The notes below the pieces were generated by a model. That model was not told where the DNA came from. It saw only the letters and a program-made list of their open reading frames with translations, and ran no database searches. Below are positions 9,383 to 17,723 of a stretch of DNA of 27,229 nucleotides, piece by piece; positions within the stretch are counted from its first letter, which is position 1; each line of letters begins with the position of its first letter. The position numbers and the translations under genes are program-made. The stretch covers positions 1 to 27,229 of the forward strand of contig NZ_JASLCE010000097.1 of assembly GCF_030146175.1 (NCBI RefSeq), given 5' to 3'. This DNA is from Flavobacterium sp. Its GTDB lineage: Bacteria; Bacteroidota; Bacteroidia; Flavobacteriales; Flavobacteriaceae.

Positions 9383-11497
9383 ATGGGTTTCAAAATAAAA
9401 ATTTGCAGCGGGTTATTTCTACTGGGAGCTTTTTCCGGTTTTGCACAAGAAAATGACAGCATCGTCCCTAAAGTTAACAAATTGGATGAAGTAGTCGTAA
9501 CCGGACAATACAATCCACAATCGGTTAAAAAATCGGTTTTTGAAGTAAAAGTAATCACCAGAGCCGACATCGACAGACAAGCCGGAAACAACCTGGCCGA
9601 CATCCTAAATCAAACCTTAAACATTAATATCATACCAAATGCTTCTACCGGAAAATCGGGTGTGCAGTTATTTGGATTGGATGCGCAGTATTTTAAAATA
9701 TTAGTAGATAATATTCCGGTTGTAAACGACGAAGGTTTGGGTAATAATACCGACCTGACGCAAATTAACCTGGACGATATTCAGCAAATCGAAATCGTGG
9801 AAGGTTCCATGGGAGTTGATTACGGTGCAAATGCCGTTTCCGGAATTATCAACATCATCACTAAAAAATCGTCTCAGTATAAATGGGAAGTGACACCTTA
9901 TATTCAGGAAGAGACGGTTGGAAAAGAATATAATTTTGCCGACAAAGGACGTCATATCCAGTCAATCAAAATCGGACATAACTTTAATGAGAAGTTTTAC
10001 GCTAACGCAATGTTTACCCGTAATGACTTTAAAGGATTCTGGAACGATAAAATGGGTGAGAATTATGTGAATAACGACGGACTTAGAGGTTACGAATGGT
10101 TGCCAAAAGTACAGTTAAACGCCAAATCATTATTGGCATATACCACAAAAAACTACCGTTTATTCTATAAGTTTGAGTTCTTTCAAGAAACAACCGATCG
10201 CTATAGTGCCGATGTACAACAAAATTTTGATCCGGTTACCGCAACGGATAACCCGATAGCAAAAGATGAAATTTACAGTTCCACACGTTATTATCATCAT
10301 TTAAACGCTTCCGGAAAATTTGGTGACAACGGAATGAATTACGATGTGTCGTTTTCCTATCAGGAACAAACCCGTGATCTTGAAAAATACAACTACAGAA
10401 TCCGTCAGCAGGAGCATTTCGGAACGGAGAAATTAGAATACGAATCCCGAAAAGTGTACTATTCCAAAGGATTTTTCTCCAATTTCCTGAAAAATGAAAC
10501 GTTTAATCTTCAGGCGGGATATGAAGTAAACAGTGTTAACGGGTATATTACCAGCTTGGCCGGATTGTTTAACGGTGAAAATATCGAAAGAGAATTAAAC
10601 TCGTACGATGTATACACCTCTTCCGAAATCAATTTTAACAAACGCTTCTCGATTCGTCCGGGTGTACGTATGTTGTTGTCATCCAAATTCGATACACAGG
10701 CGGCGCTTTCATTGAGTGCGAAATATGCCTTCGACAGCGGATACGAACTACGCGCCATTGTAGGTACGGCACCACGACTACCAAACTTCGATGAGTTATA
10801 CACCTATATGGTCGATGTAAACCATAACATTCAGGGGAATCCAAACTTAAATCCGGAACAAGGGAAATCAATTTTCCTACACCTGAAAAAAGATACCAAA
10901 ATCAACGAGGCGTTCTCGATGCAAAACAAACTTTCGGGTTGGTTTATGGATGTAAAAGACAGAATCGAAATGATCATCATCCAACAATCGCCTTTAGTAT
11001 ACCAATACAACAATATTGATGTATATAAAACCTGGGGATTGTCGCTAACCAATACCGCACAATACAAAAACTTTACCGGTAATTTCGGGGTTACCTTCTC
11101 CGGAATTTCAAAAGTCTTAGACAGTGGTGTATTGTCAAACGACGATTATCTATATGCGTTCCAATTAAATGCGAATACGTCGTATAGCTTACCAAAATGG
11201 GGGACTGTTTTCTCGGCCTATGTAAAATATAACGGACCGCAATATCAGTTTGTAGAAAGAAACGGCGCATTGGAAAGAGGAAAACAAAATCCATTTACCT
11301 GGTTGGATGCGACGATCAAGAAAACCTTTTTGGATAAAAAACTGGAAGCGACCATCGGAGCGAGAAACCTTTTGGATATCACGACGATTAATACCACGGC
11401 TACAGAAGCCGGAGCGCATTCGGCAGCCGGAACAAATATCCTGATGGGATATGGAAGATCCTACTTCGTAAAATTATTGTATAAGTTAAATATGTAA
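9383..11497 (+). CDS. TonB-dependent outer-membrane receptor
   Basis: A 704-residue outer-membrane transporter. It has a signal peptide (1-22, ending FSGFAQ), then a TonB box, LDEVVVTG (34-41), then a plug domain (about 50-155) with LADILNQTLNINI, GVQLFGLDAQYFKILVDNIPV, a VEGSMGVDYGANAVSGIINI motif and IITKK. The rest is a 22-strand-type barrel with alternating aromatic residues, including the YELRAIVGTAPRLPNFDELY region, and it ends at the aromatic strand SYFVKLLYKLNM. It lacks the N-terminal carboxypeptidase-like domain of SusC-type transporters, so it fits siderophore, haem or cobalamin uptake better than glycan uptake. The HmuY-like lipoprotein begins 5 bases after its stop, which favours haem or a similar tetrapyrrole, as in the HmuR-HmuY pair. 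Confidence 0.93.
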   Translation: MGFKIKICSGLFLLGAFSGFAQENDSIVPKVNKLDEVVVTGQYNPQSVKKSVFEVKVITRADIDRQAGNNLADILNQTLNINIIPNASTGKSGVQLFGLDAQYFKILVDNIPVVNDEGLGNNTDLTQINLDDIQQIEIVEGSMGVDYGANAVSGIINIITKKSSQYKWEVTPYIQEETVGKEYNFADKGRHIQSIKIGHNFNEKFYANAMFTRNDFKGFWNDKMGENYVNNDGLRGYEWLPKVQLNAKSLLAYTTKNYRLFYKFEFFQETTDRYSADVQQNFDPVTATDNPIAKDEIYSSTRYYHHLNASGKFGDNGMNYDVSFSYQEQTRDLEKYNYRIRQQEHFGTEKLEYESRKVYYSKGFFSNFLKNETFNLQAGYEVNSVNGYITSLAGLFNGENIERELNSYDVYTSSEINFNKRFSIRPGVRMLLSSKFDTQAALSLSAKYAFDSGYELRAIVGTAPRLPNFDELYTYMVDVNHNIQGNPNLNPEQGKSIFLHLKKDTKINEAFSMQNKLSGWFMDVKDRIEMIIIQQSPLVYQYNNIDVYKTWGLSLTNTAQYKNFTGNFGVTFSGISKVLDSGVLSNDDYLYAFQLNANTSYSLPKWGTVFSAYVKYNGPQYQFVERNGALERGKQNPFTWLDATIKKTFLDKKLEATIGARNLLDITTINTTATEAGAHSAAGTNILMGYGRSYFVKLLYKLNM

Positions 11498-11502
11498 TCA
11501 AC

Positions 11503-12906
11503 ATGAAATCTAAAATACTACAAATAGCATTAGCCTTGATCCTGTTCGTAACAGTATCGTGCGAAAAAGATTATACTGTTGAACAGAATCCTTTTGTGAT
11601 TGCTTTCGAAAGACAATCGATCGATTTTTCGACCATTCCGGATCAAAGGGAAATGAAACTGATTTTTTCGGAACCGGCAAAAACCGATGGAAAAATCAGT
11701 ATTAAATTATCGGGAACCCATGCCAGTTATGGAGTAGACTTTAGTACACTTCCGGAAGCACAGGGCGGTATTTTGGAACTTCCGTTTGCAAAAGGACAAA
11801 GCGAATTGACGTTTACATTTAAAAACCTGATTTACCCGTTTGATAACGACGAAAAATCCATTTTGATGGAAGTGGTTGCAATCAATTATAGCGGCGAAAC
11901 ATCGATTCAGGGATATACAACGTCATTGGTATCGTTCCAAAGATCTTTGGGAGCGACATTACTACCGGAAATTGGAGGACCTAATCAGGGGAATCAGATT
12001 TTTGTCGATTTAAGTAAAGAAACAATGACCAGTTCCCGTAGAGATGTTTGGGATTTGGGATTCTATTCCGGAAACCAATTCCGCGTAACAATCAACGGTT
12101 CGCTATATATGGCGGTTAAAAAACTGGATGCTACCAATATCGATGCCGTTACACCGGCAAGTGTTAGTGCTTTTCAGGCGCAAGTTGCCGTTGGAACCTT
12201 CGATCCGACCAATACCAATTATATCGATGCGCCAAATGGCATGATCAATCAAACAGCCATCGCTGAAATTTCTGCAAACGACGCTGAGAATAATGTATAT
12301 CTGGTAAATATGGGATATACCATCGGTAATACAACGCCTCCGGCAGGAACTGTAGCTATTGCAGGTGATGCTCGTGGATGGAAAAAAATAAGAATCTTAC
12401 GTGACGGTGACAACTATATGTTACAATATGCCGATTTGAACAGTACGACACACCAACAGGTTTCGATCCCTAAAAAACCGGATTACAACTTTACGTTCTT
12501 TAGTCTGGCGACACAAAATGTCGTGAATGTGGAACCGCAAAAGAATTTATGGGATCTGTGTTTTACCGTATTTACCAACGAAATTGTAAATTCTGGTTCT
12601 TATGGTTATTCCGATTTCGTATTGAACAACCTGAAAGCAGGTGTGAGAGGATATAGAGTTGCGGTGACTTCAGCTGTGAATTTTGGCAATTTCACCATGG
12701 CGAATGTAGTGGAAAGCAATTTTATGGACGATCAGCGGGTGATTGGTGCCGAATGGCGCGATGTGTTCACCGGTAGTGCTTATACCGATCGCTTTTATGT
12801 GATTAAAGATACCGATGGGAACTACTATAAAGTGCGAATGCTGGAATTCTTAAATGAAGGTGGCGTACGTGGATATCCAAAATTTGAATATAAACTGATA
12901 CAATAA
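11503..12906 (+). CDS. HmuY-like lipoprotein with N-terminal beta extension
   Basis: A 467-residue lipoprotein with a lipobox ending VSC at Cys20. Residues about 28-148 form a beta-rich module (SGTHASYGVDFSTLPEAQGG, LPFAKGQSELTFTF) resembling Calx-beta-like cell-surface modules. Residues about 155-467 look like a HmuY domain: SSRRDVWDLGFYSG, ARGWKKIRILRDGDNYMLQY, FTFFSLATQNVVNVEPQKNLWDL, and a late GAEWRDVFTGS...YVIKDTDGNYYKVRMLEF. HmuY proteins are haem-binding lipoproteins that hand haem to a TonB receptor. This one has few histidines in the domain (His317), so ligands may differ from the two histidines of Porphyromonas HmuY. It sits between the receptor and a paralogous secreted gene in one operon. 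Confidence 0.82.
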   Translation: MKSKILQIALALILFVTVSCEKDYTVEQNPFVIAFERQSIDFSTIPDQREMKLIFSEPAKTDGKISIKLSGTHASYGVDFSTLPEAQGGILELPFAKGQSELTFTFKNLIYPFDNDEKSILMEVVAINYSGETSIQGYTTSLVSFQRSLGATLLPEIGGPNQGNQIFVDLSKETMTSSRRDVWDLGFYSGNQFRVTINGSLYMAVKKLDATNIDAVTPASVSAFQAQVAVGTFDPTNTNYIDAPNGMINQTAIAEISANDAENNVYLVNMGYTIGNTTPPAGTVAIAGDARGWKKIRILRDGDNYMLQYADLNSTTHQQVSIPKKPDYNFTFFSLATQNVVNVEPQKNLWDLCFTVFTNEIVNSGSYGYSDFVLNNLKAGVRGYRVAVTSAVNFGNFTMANVVESNFMDDQRVIGAEWRDVFTGSAYTDRFYVIKDTDGNYYKVRMLEFLNEGGVRGYPKFEYKLIQ

Positions 12907-12929
12907 ATATAATTAAATCTAGTACTACT

Positions 12930-14189
12930 ATGAAAAAACAAATACTACTTTTAGCAGCAATGCTGGTTGGTTCATTTGCGGGCGCTCAGACCGTTCAGGA
13001 AGGAACGGTAACCATGGGACCAAGTTACGCAAATCAGGTGTATTTTAAATTCGCAACTCCGGGAGTGACTAATGCTTACCCACACAGTTCTTGGGATGTT
13101 GCTTTCTACAGAAAAAGTGCAATGGCTTTTGCAACCCGTATTAACGATGCAAAAGGTATTGAAGTTTACCAGGCTTCCAATACGGTAAGCAACTGGGCTT
13201 CTATCGATGTAAGTCAGGTGGCAAGTTGGACACGTCTGTACAACAGTGATATCGAGTGGACAAAAGGAGCTTTCGATTATGGTACGGCTACCTATGGTTG
13301 GGGCGAATATAACATGGCAAACCACCACGTAACCGGATCGATCATTTTTGTATTGAAATATCCAAATGGAACCTATAAAAAATTCAAAATAGATGATTTC
13401 TTCTCTGGTTATACCTTTACGTATGCAACCTGGAATGCAGGAACAAGTACTTGGAGCGCCGATCAGACAAAAGTGGTAGCGAATGCAACGAACCCGAACA
13501 ATATCTTTAATTATTTCTCTTTGGAAACGGACGCAGCGGTTACAGCTGAGCCGGCTACTGCAGATTGGGATTTGATCTTTACAAAGTTCACAACCGATTA
13601 CCCAATGGGAGGAACTACAACGAAATATCAGGTAACCGGTGCTTTACACCACCCGGATGTTAAAGTGGCTAAAAATGTAGAGCCAGGAGGCGTGATGAAT
13701 ACGTCTAATCTTACTTTCGCTTCGGCTATCAATACTATCGGATACGACTGGAAAACATTTACCGGATCGACCTATACTATCGATGGATCGAAAGCATACT
13801 ATGTAAAACAAGCTAATGGTACCGTTTACCGTATGGTATTCACAACATTTGCAGGAAGTTCAACTGGAGTGATCAAATTCAACTACCAGGATGTAACCAG
13901 TGCTTTGGGAACGGTATCATTTGAAGATAAAATCGCTTTCGGAATTTATCCGAATCCGTCTTTAGATAAAAAAATCAATTTGATCTACGATATTAAAGAA
14001 AATATGGATGCCAACAGTAAAGTGAGTATCTATTCGATGACAGGTGCGAAAGTTTTCGAAACCGCTATCGAAACTGCTCAGGGATTCTATAGCAGAGAAT
14101 TGGATTTATCTGCTTTAGGAACCGGTATCTATATACTGAATCTTGAGTCGGGAAGTAGTACGATTACTAAAAAAGTAATCTTAAAGTAA
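12930..14189 (+). CDS. Secreted HmuY-like protein with T9SS type A sorting domain
   Basis: A 419-residue secreted protein. The signal peptide is 1-19/20 (ending FAGAQ). Residues about 25-325 are HmuY-like and align with the preceding gene: SSWDVAFYRKSA, TYKKFKIDDFFSGYTFTY, FNYFSLETDAAVTAEP...WDLIFTKF, and a late YDWKTFTGSTY...AYYVKQANGTVYRMVF. Residues about 336-419 form a T9SS C-terminal sorting domain (FGIYPNPS, VSIYSMTGAKVFE, LDLSALGTGIYILNLESG, KKVILK). It should therefore cross the outer membrane by type IX secretion and be anchored or released. Unlike the lipoprotein it has His52, His132-His133 and His240-His241, which could ligate haem. It is last in the receptor operon, starts 23 bases after the previous stop, and ends before a terminator. 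Confidence 0.85.
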   Translation: MKKQILLLAAMLVGSFAGAQTVQEGTVTMGPSYANQVYFKFATPGVTNAYPHSSWDVAFYRKSAMAFATRINDAKGIEVYQASNTVSNWASIDVSQVASWTRLYNSDIEWTKGAFDYGTATYGWGEYNMANHHVTGSIIFVLKYPNGTYKKFKIDDFFSGYTFTYATWNAGTSTWSADQTKVVANATNPNNIFNYFSLETDAAVTAEPATADWDLIFTKFTTDYPMGGTTTKYQVTGALHHPDVKVAKNVEPGGVMNTSNLTFASAINTIGYDWKTFTGSTYTIDGSKAYYVKQANGTVYRMVFTTFAGSSTGVIKFNYQDVTSALGTVSFEDKIAFGIYPNPSLDKKINLIYDIKENMDANSKVSIYSMTGAKVFETAIETAQGFYSRELDLSALGTGIYILNLESGSSTITKKVILK

Positions 14190-14234
14190 TACTTTCCAAT
14201 TGAGTAGTTAGTTTAAATGTTTGTTTTTGTTTTA

Positions 14235-14272
14235 GAAAGAGATTTCAGTATTGAAATCTCTTTCTTCTTTTT
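14235..14272 (+). terminator. Terminator after the HmuY-like operon
   Basis: A perfect 13-bp stem, GAAAGAGATTTCA (14235-14247) and TGAAATCTCTTTC (14252-14264), has a GTAT loop and is followed by TTCTTTTT. Its T tract touches the stop codon of the converging minus-strand gene. Confidence 0.85.
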
Positions 14273-14900
14273 AGGGCGATACGGTTTTTAAGATGTTCAC
14301 CACCGCACTGCTGATATATTGTATTCCGATAGCGATAACGATAAAACCGATAATTCTCGAAATCGCTACAATTCCCGAAGCTCCAAGAATGCGGGAAAGG
14401 TAATGCGCACTTTTTAAAATGATAAAGATGGTAAGCGCTACCGCTAATATAGCCGAGCAGACAATCGCTTTTTCGGTTACCTCGGTAAAATCCTGATAAA
14501 ACGCAATTAATAAGGAAATGGAACCCGGTCCGGCCAACATCGGGATTGCCAATGGTGTTAACGCAATATCACTTCGCTTCTGAGCATCGTGCGCCACTTT
14601 TTTATTAACACCTCTTGTTTTGTTGAATTTTCCGGAAAGCAATGCAAATCCCGAATTTACGATTACCAATCCTCCGGCAATACGTAACGCATCGATACTG
14701 ATGCCAAAAAACTTCAATACATATTCGCCGATAAAAAACGAAATGACCAGAATAATAAAAACGTTGACAGCGGTCCATAATGAAATTCTCGATCGTTCAG
14801 CGCTGCTTTCGTGATGCGTCAGTCCAACGAAAATCGGGATAACGCCCAAAGGGTTCAAAACGGAAAAAAGGGCTGCGAAAATGTAAATAAATAGTTCCAT
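14271..14900 (-). CDS. MarC family integral membrane protein
   Basis: A 209-residue inner-membrane protein of the MarC/UPF0056 family, with six hydrophobic segments. Landmarks are the opening LFIYIFAALFSVLNPLGVIP with its conserved NPLG, IDALRIAGGLVIVNSGFALL, and a second repeat-like motif, LTPLAIPMLAGPGSI. The paired NP.G/PxxxGPG motifs reflect the family's internal duplication. MarC was once linked to multiple antibiotic resistance, but that was withdrawn and the transported substrate is unknown. On the minus strand an imperfect -7 box (TTATTTTG, 14912-14919) lies 11 bases before the start codon. The family call is firm; the function is not. Confidence 0.9.
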   Translation of the reverse strand: MELFIYIFAALFSVLNPLGVIPIFVGLTHHESSAERSRISLWTAVNVFIILVISFFIGEYVLKFFGISIDALRIAGGLVIVNSGFALLSGKFNKTRGVNKKVAHDAQKRSDIALTPLAIPMLAGPGSISLLIAFYQDFTEVTEKAIVCSAILAVALTIFIILKSAHYLSRILGASGIVAISRIIGFIVIAIGIQYISSAVVNILKTVSP

Positions 14901-14911
14901 AGTTTTTTTTG

Positions 14912-14919
14912 CAAAATAA
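14912..14919 (-). promoter_or_regulatory. Possible -7 box for the MarC-type gene
   Basis: The minus strand reads TTATTTTG, 7 of 8 matches to TAnnTTTG, 11 bases upstream of the start codon, which would give a leader of only a few bases. Confidence 0.3.
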
Positions 14920-15046
14920 AACGTTAATATTCCTTTCGGCTTTAGGGGAGTGTTATTTCAAAGTTATGATAAAACAATGTTATAATTGATTTGAAATGTA
15001 AGAAAATAAGCGATAAATACGTAATTTTATACTTAAATATACGAAT

Positions 15047-15403
15047 ATGAAGACATTGGTTATCGGAGCTTCGTCAAATCCGGAGCGTTATGCGAATATG
15101 GCATTGAAAAGTCTTTTAAAGCACCAACACGAAGTCGTGGCAGTCGGGCTTAAAAAAGAAGTGGTGGAAGGCGTGATTATCGAAACGGAAAAAATACCGT
15201 TTACCGGCGTGCATACGGTTACTTTATACCTGAATCCGGTACGCCAACAGGAGTATTATGACTATATCATTAGCCTGAAACCACAACGCGTGATCTTTAA
15301 TCCCGGAACGGAAAATCCCGAATTGTACCGTCAGCTCGAAGCAAACGGCATCGGTTATGAAGTAGCCTGTACTTTGGTGTTGTTAACGACCAACCAGTTT
15401 TAA
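15047..15403 (+). CDS. CoA-binding domain protein (YccU-like)
   Basis: A 118-residue single-domain protein with a Rossmann-like CoA-binding fold. The nucleotide loop is at the N-terminus (TLVIGASSNPERYANMALKSL), followed by the typical strand-helix pattern and a conserved late motif, RVIFNPGTENPELYRQLEANGI. The same domain occurs in succinyl-CoA synthetase alpha and in stand-alone YccU proteins, whose biological role is unclear. Length is normal for the stand-alone form. Its stop overlaps the stop of the converging symporter gene by four bases (15400-15403), leaving no room for a separate terminator. Confidence 0.88.
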   Translation: MKTLVIGASSNPERYANMALKSLLKHQHEVVAVGLKKEVVEGVIIETEKIPFTGVHTVTLYLNPVRQQEYYDYIISLKPQRVIFNPGTENPELYRQLEANGIGYEVACTLVLLTTNQF

Positions 15404-16899
15404 GCGATTTTTCTTTTCTGACTAATCGCCAGTAATAGTAAAAATGTAATGAGTCCGTTGATAATGATCAACTCGTTATCAAACACATAATCGCCAAAAA
15501 ATACTTTCGAATGCTGACTTAAATAGAAGGTCAGTGCCGGTGCTAATACGCAGATAAAAGGAACTAATTTGTCGCGTACACCACGGCTTTTTACAAATAA
15601 TCCGAAAGCATATAATCCCAATAACGGGCCATAGGTATACGATGCAATCTTAAAGATCATACTCACCACTGAAGCATCGTTGATCTCGTTAAAAATGATG
15701 ATCACCAGAAACATCAACAAGGAAAAGGAAATATGAACCAGATGACGGGTTCTTACAATATTCGGTTTGTTGGCATTTTCGGCTTTGTCCATTCCTAAGA
15801 AATCAACACAAAAAGAAGTGGTTAGTGCGGTTAATGCCGAATCGGTTGTCGCAAAAGTAGCGGCTGTTAATCCTAACAGGAATACAATCGAAGGAATGAG
15901 TGTTAAATGATGGAACGCAATTTCCGGGAATAATAAATCCGTACGCGGTTTACCGGTTATCGCATCCAAAGGCACTTCGATTCCGTTTTTGCCGGCATAC
16001 AAGTACAATAATGCACCTACACTTAGAAAGAATAAATTGATCACCACAAAAATGGCCGTAAAGGAAAACATATTCTTTTGAGCCTCTCCAATATTTTTAC
16101 AGCTCAGGTTTTTTTGCATCAAATCCTGATCCAATCCAACCATCGCAATGGTTACAAAAATGCCGCCCAATACTTGTTTTACAAAATGGTACCGACTTCC
16201 GATAAAATCATCAAAGAAAAATATTTTGGAATAATTACTCTCTTTTATCGCCTCGAACGCTTGTACCGCATTATAATCAAGGCTGTCGCAGATAAAGTAA
16301 ATCGTAAAAAACACCGACGATACCAGGAACAACGTTTGTAAGGTATCGGTAACAATAATCGTTTTTAAGCCGCCTTTATAGGTATAGGCAAAGATCAAAC
16401 CGAGTGATATCAGTACGGTAAACGAAAAAGGCACATTATAGAAATCAAACACATAACGTTGTAAAACAATCACAACTAGATACAGTCGGAAAGCGGATCC
16501 GATGGTACGACTCAACAGGAAAATAGACGCGGCGGCTTTATAACTGTAGTAGCCCAACCGTTTTTCCATATACTCGTAAATCGATGTCAGGTTCATTCGG
16601 TAATATAACGGAAGTAATACGGTGGCAACAATGATAAAGCCAATGGCATTACCGAGTACAAACTGAAAATATTTGAATTCCTCTCCGTTAGGTGAACCTA
16701 CCTCGCCCGGAACGGAAATAAACGTAACACCCGAAAGTGCCGTTCCGATCATCCCGAAAGCCACCAGATACCATTTGGAATTTTTATTAGCCTTAAAAAA
16801 GGCATCATTACTATGGTCTTTTTTGCTGATAACATTGGATATCAGGATTAAAAGTCCAAAGTAAATAACAATGATGGTCAATATGGTAAAAGGTGTCAT
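15400..16899 (-). CDS. Sodium:solute symporter (SSS family)
   Basis: An inner-membrane Na+-coupled transporter of about 499 residues with around 13 hydrophobic helices. Family landmarks include SKWYLVAFGMIGTALSGVTF, YEYMEKRLGYYSYKAAASIF, TYKGGLKTIIVTDTLQTLF (the GGxxxVxxTDxxQ signature), GLDQDLMQKNLSCKNIGEAQKN, and LGLTAATFATTDSALTALTTSF. Substrate cannot be told; sugars, sialic acid, proline and monocarboxylates are all carried by relatives. I place the start at the ATG at 16899 (MTPFTILTIIVIYFG). The frame continues eight codons upstream to a TTG at 16923, but that codon sits in a possible -7 element (16921-16928) and the extra residues (APPKISK) are not family-like. Confidence 0.9.
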   Translation of the reverse strand: MTPFTILTIIVIYFGLLILISNVISKKDHSNDAFFKANKNSKWYLVAFGMIGTALSGVTFISVPGEVGSPNGEEFKYFQFVLGNAIGFIIVATVLLPLYYRMNLTSIYEYMEKRLGYYSYKAAASIFLLSRTIGSAFRLYLVVIVLQRYVFDFYNVPFSFTVLISLGLIFAYTYKGGLKTIIVTDTLQTLFLVSSVFFTIYFICDSLDYNAVQAFEAIKESNYSKIFFFDDFIGSRYHFVKQVLGGIFVTIAMVGLDQDLMQKNLSCKNIGEAQKNMFSFTAIFVVINLFFLSVGALLYLYAGKNGIEVPLDAITGKPRTDLLFPEIAFHHLTLIPSIVFLLGLTAATFATTDSALTALTTSFCVDFLGMDKAENANKPNIVRTRHLVHISFSLLMFLVIIIFNEINDASVVSMIFKIASYTYGPLLGLYAFGLFVKSRGVRDKLVPFICVLAPALTFYLSQHSKVFFGDYVFDNELIIINGLITFLLLLAISQKRKIA

Positions 16900-16995
16900 T
16901 TTTGATATTTTAGGTGGAGCCAAAATACAAAAAAATGTTAATTTGAGATCACTTTTTCAACGGATTGACGTGAGATAAAATTCAATTAAAAAGAG

Positions 16996-17003
16996 TAATT
17001 TTG
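16996..17003 (+). promoter_or_regulatory. -7 promoter box immediately before recR
   Basis: TAATTTTG is an exact TAnnTTTG match that ends only 5 bases before the recR ATG at 17009. Transcription would start at or within a few bases of the start codon, implying a leaderless or nearly leaderless mRNA. Confidence 0.5.
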
Positions 17004-17008
17004 TCCCT

Positions 17009-17629
17009 ATGGAATTCTCATCAAAATTATTGGAAAAGGCGGTCAACGAAATGTCGCAATTACCGGGAATCGGAAAGCGTACGGCGTTACGACTGGTGCT
17101 TCATTTGCTAAAACAACCGAAAGAGCAAACGCAGCTATTGGCAAGTGCTTTAACGCAACTCCGGGAAGACATTCGTTTTTGTTCCCGTTGCCATAATATT
17201 TCCGATGAAGAAATCTGTTATATCTGTTCCAATCCCGCACGGGAACAATCGGTGGTTTGTGTGGTCGAAGATATCCGTGACGTGATGGCACTCGAAAATA
17301 CCGGATTATACAAAGGTTTGTACCATGTGTTGGGCGGAAAGATTTCCCCAATCGACGGAGTAGGGCCGAGTCAGTTAAATATTCCATCATTGGTGGAAAA
17401 AGTAAAATCCGGAGCCGTAAAGGAAATTATTTTTGCACTGAGTTCGACCATGGAAGGCGATACGACCAATTTCTATATTTACAGACAAATCAAAGACTGT
17501 GACGTAATCGTTTCGGCTATTGCGCGCGGAATTGCAATTGGCGACGAACTGGAATATGCCGATGAGGTAACGCTGGGACGTAGTATTTTGCATCGAATTC
17601 CTTTTGAAAATGCCATTAAAAATTCCTAA
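17009..17629 (+). CDS. recR: Recombination mediator RecR
   Basis: A cytosolic DNA-repair protein that acts with RecO (and RecF) to load RecA on gapped DNA. The 206-residue length is normal. Domains in order are an N-terminal helix-hairpin-helix ([18 protein letters not shown], about 17-34), a four-cysteine zinc finger (CSRCHN...CYICSN, about 57-75), a Toprim domain ([18 protein letters not shown], about 81-98, and on to [13 protein letters not shown]), and a C-terminal Walker-B-like segment with [15 protein letters not shown]. All four zinc cysteines are present. The polysaccharide export genes begin 94 bases downstream behind their own promoter, so recR is probably a single-gene unit. No hairpin terminator was found after it. 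Confidence 0.96.
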   Translation: MEFSSKLLEKAVNEMSQLPGIGKRTALRLVLHLLKQPKEQTQLLASALTQLREDIRFCSRCHNISDEEICYICSNPAREQSVVCVVEDIRDVMALENTGLYKGLYHVLGGKISPIDGVGPSQLNIPSLVEKVKSGAVKEIIFALSSTMEGDTTNFYIYRQIKDCDVIVSAIARGIAIGDELEYADEVTLGRSILHRIPFENAIKNS

Positions 17630-17695
17630 AACTTTAAAAAATTAACGTTTCTTTGTAAAGCTATAGTACCGTACGTAAAATAGCCTTTGATAAAC

Positions 17696-17710
17696 TATAT
17701 TTGTTGCTCA
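17696..17710 (+). promoter_or_regulatory. Promoter of the polysaccharide export operon, with shared element
   Basis: TATATTTG (17696-17703) is an exact -7 match, 20 bases before the start at 17724. The string TTTGTTGCTCA (17700-17710), from inside the -7 box onward, recurs at the same place in the promoter of the regulator gene (23510-23520). Confidence 0.6.
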
Positions 17711-17723
17711 AAAAGTCATCAGA

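Noticed and set aside
16900..16923. TTG start for the symporter
   Set aside because: It adds eight residues that are not family-like, and the TTG lies in a possible -7 element; ATG 16899 is preferred.
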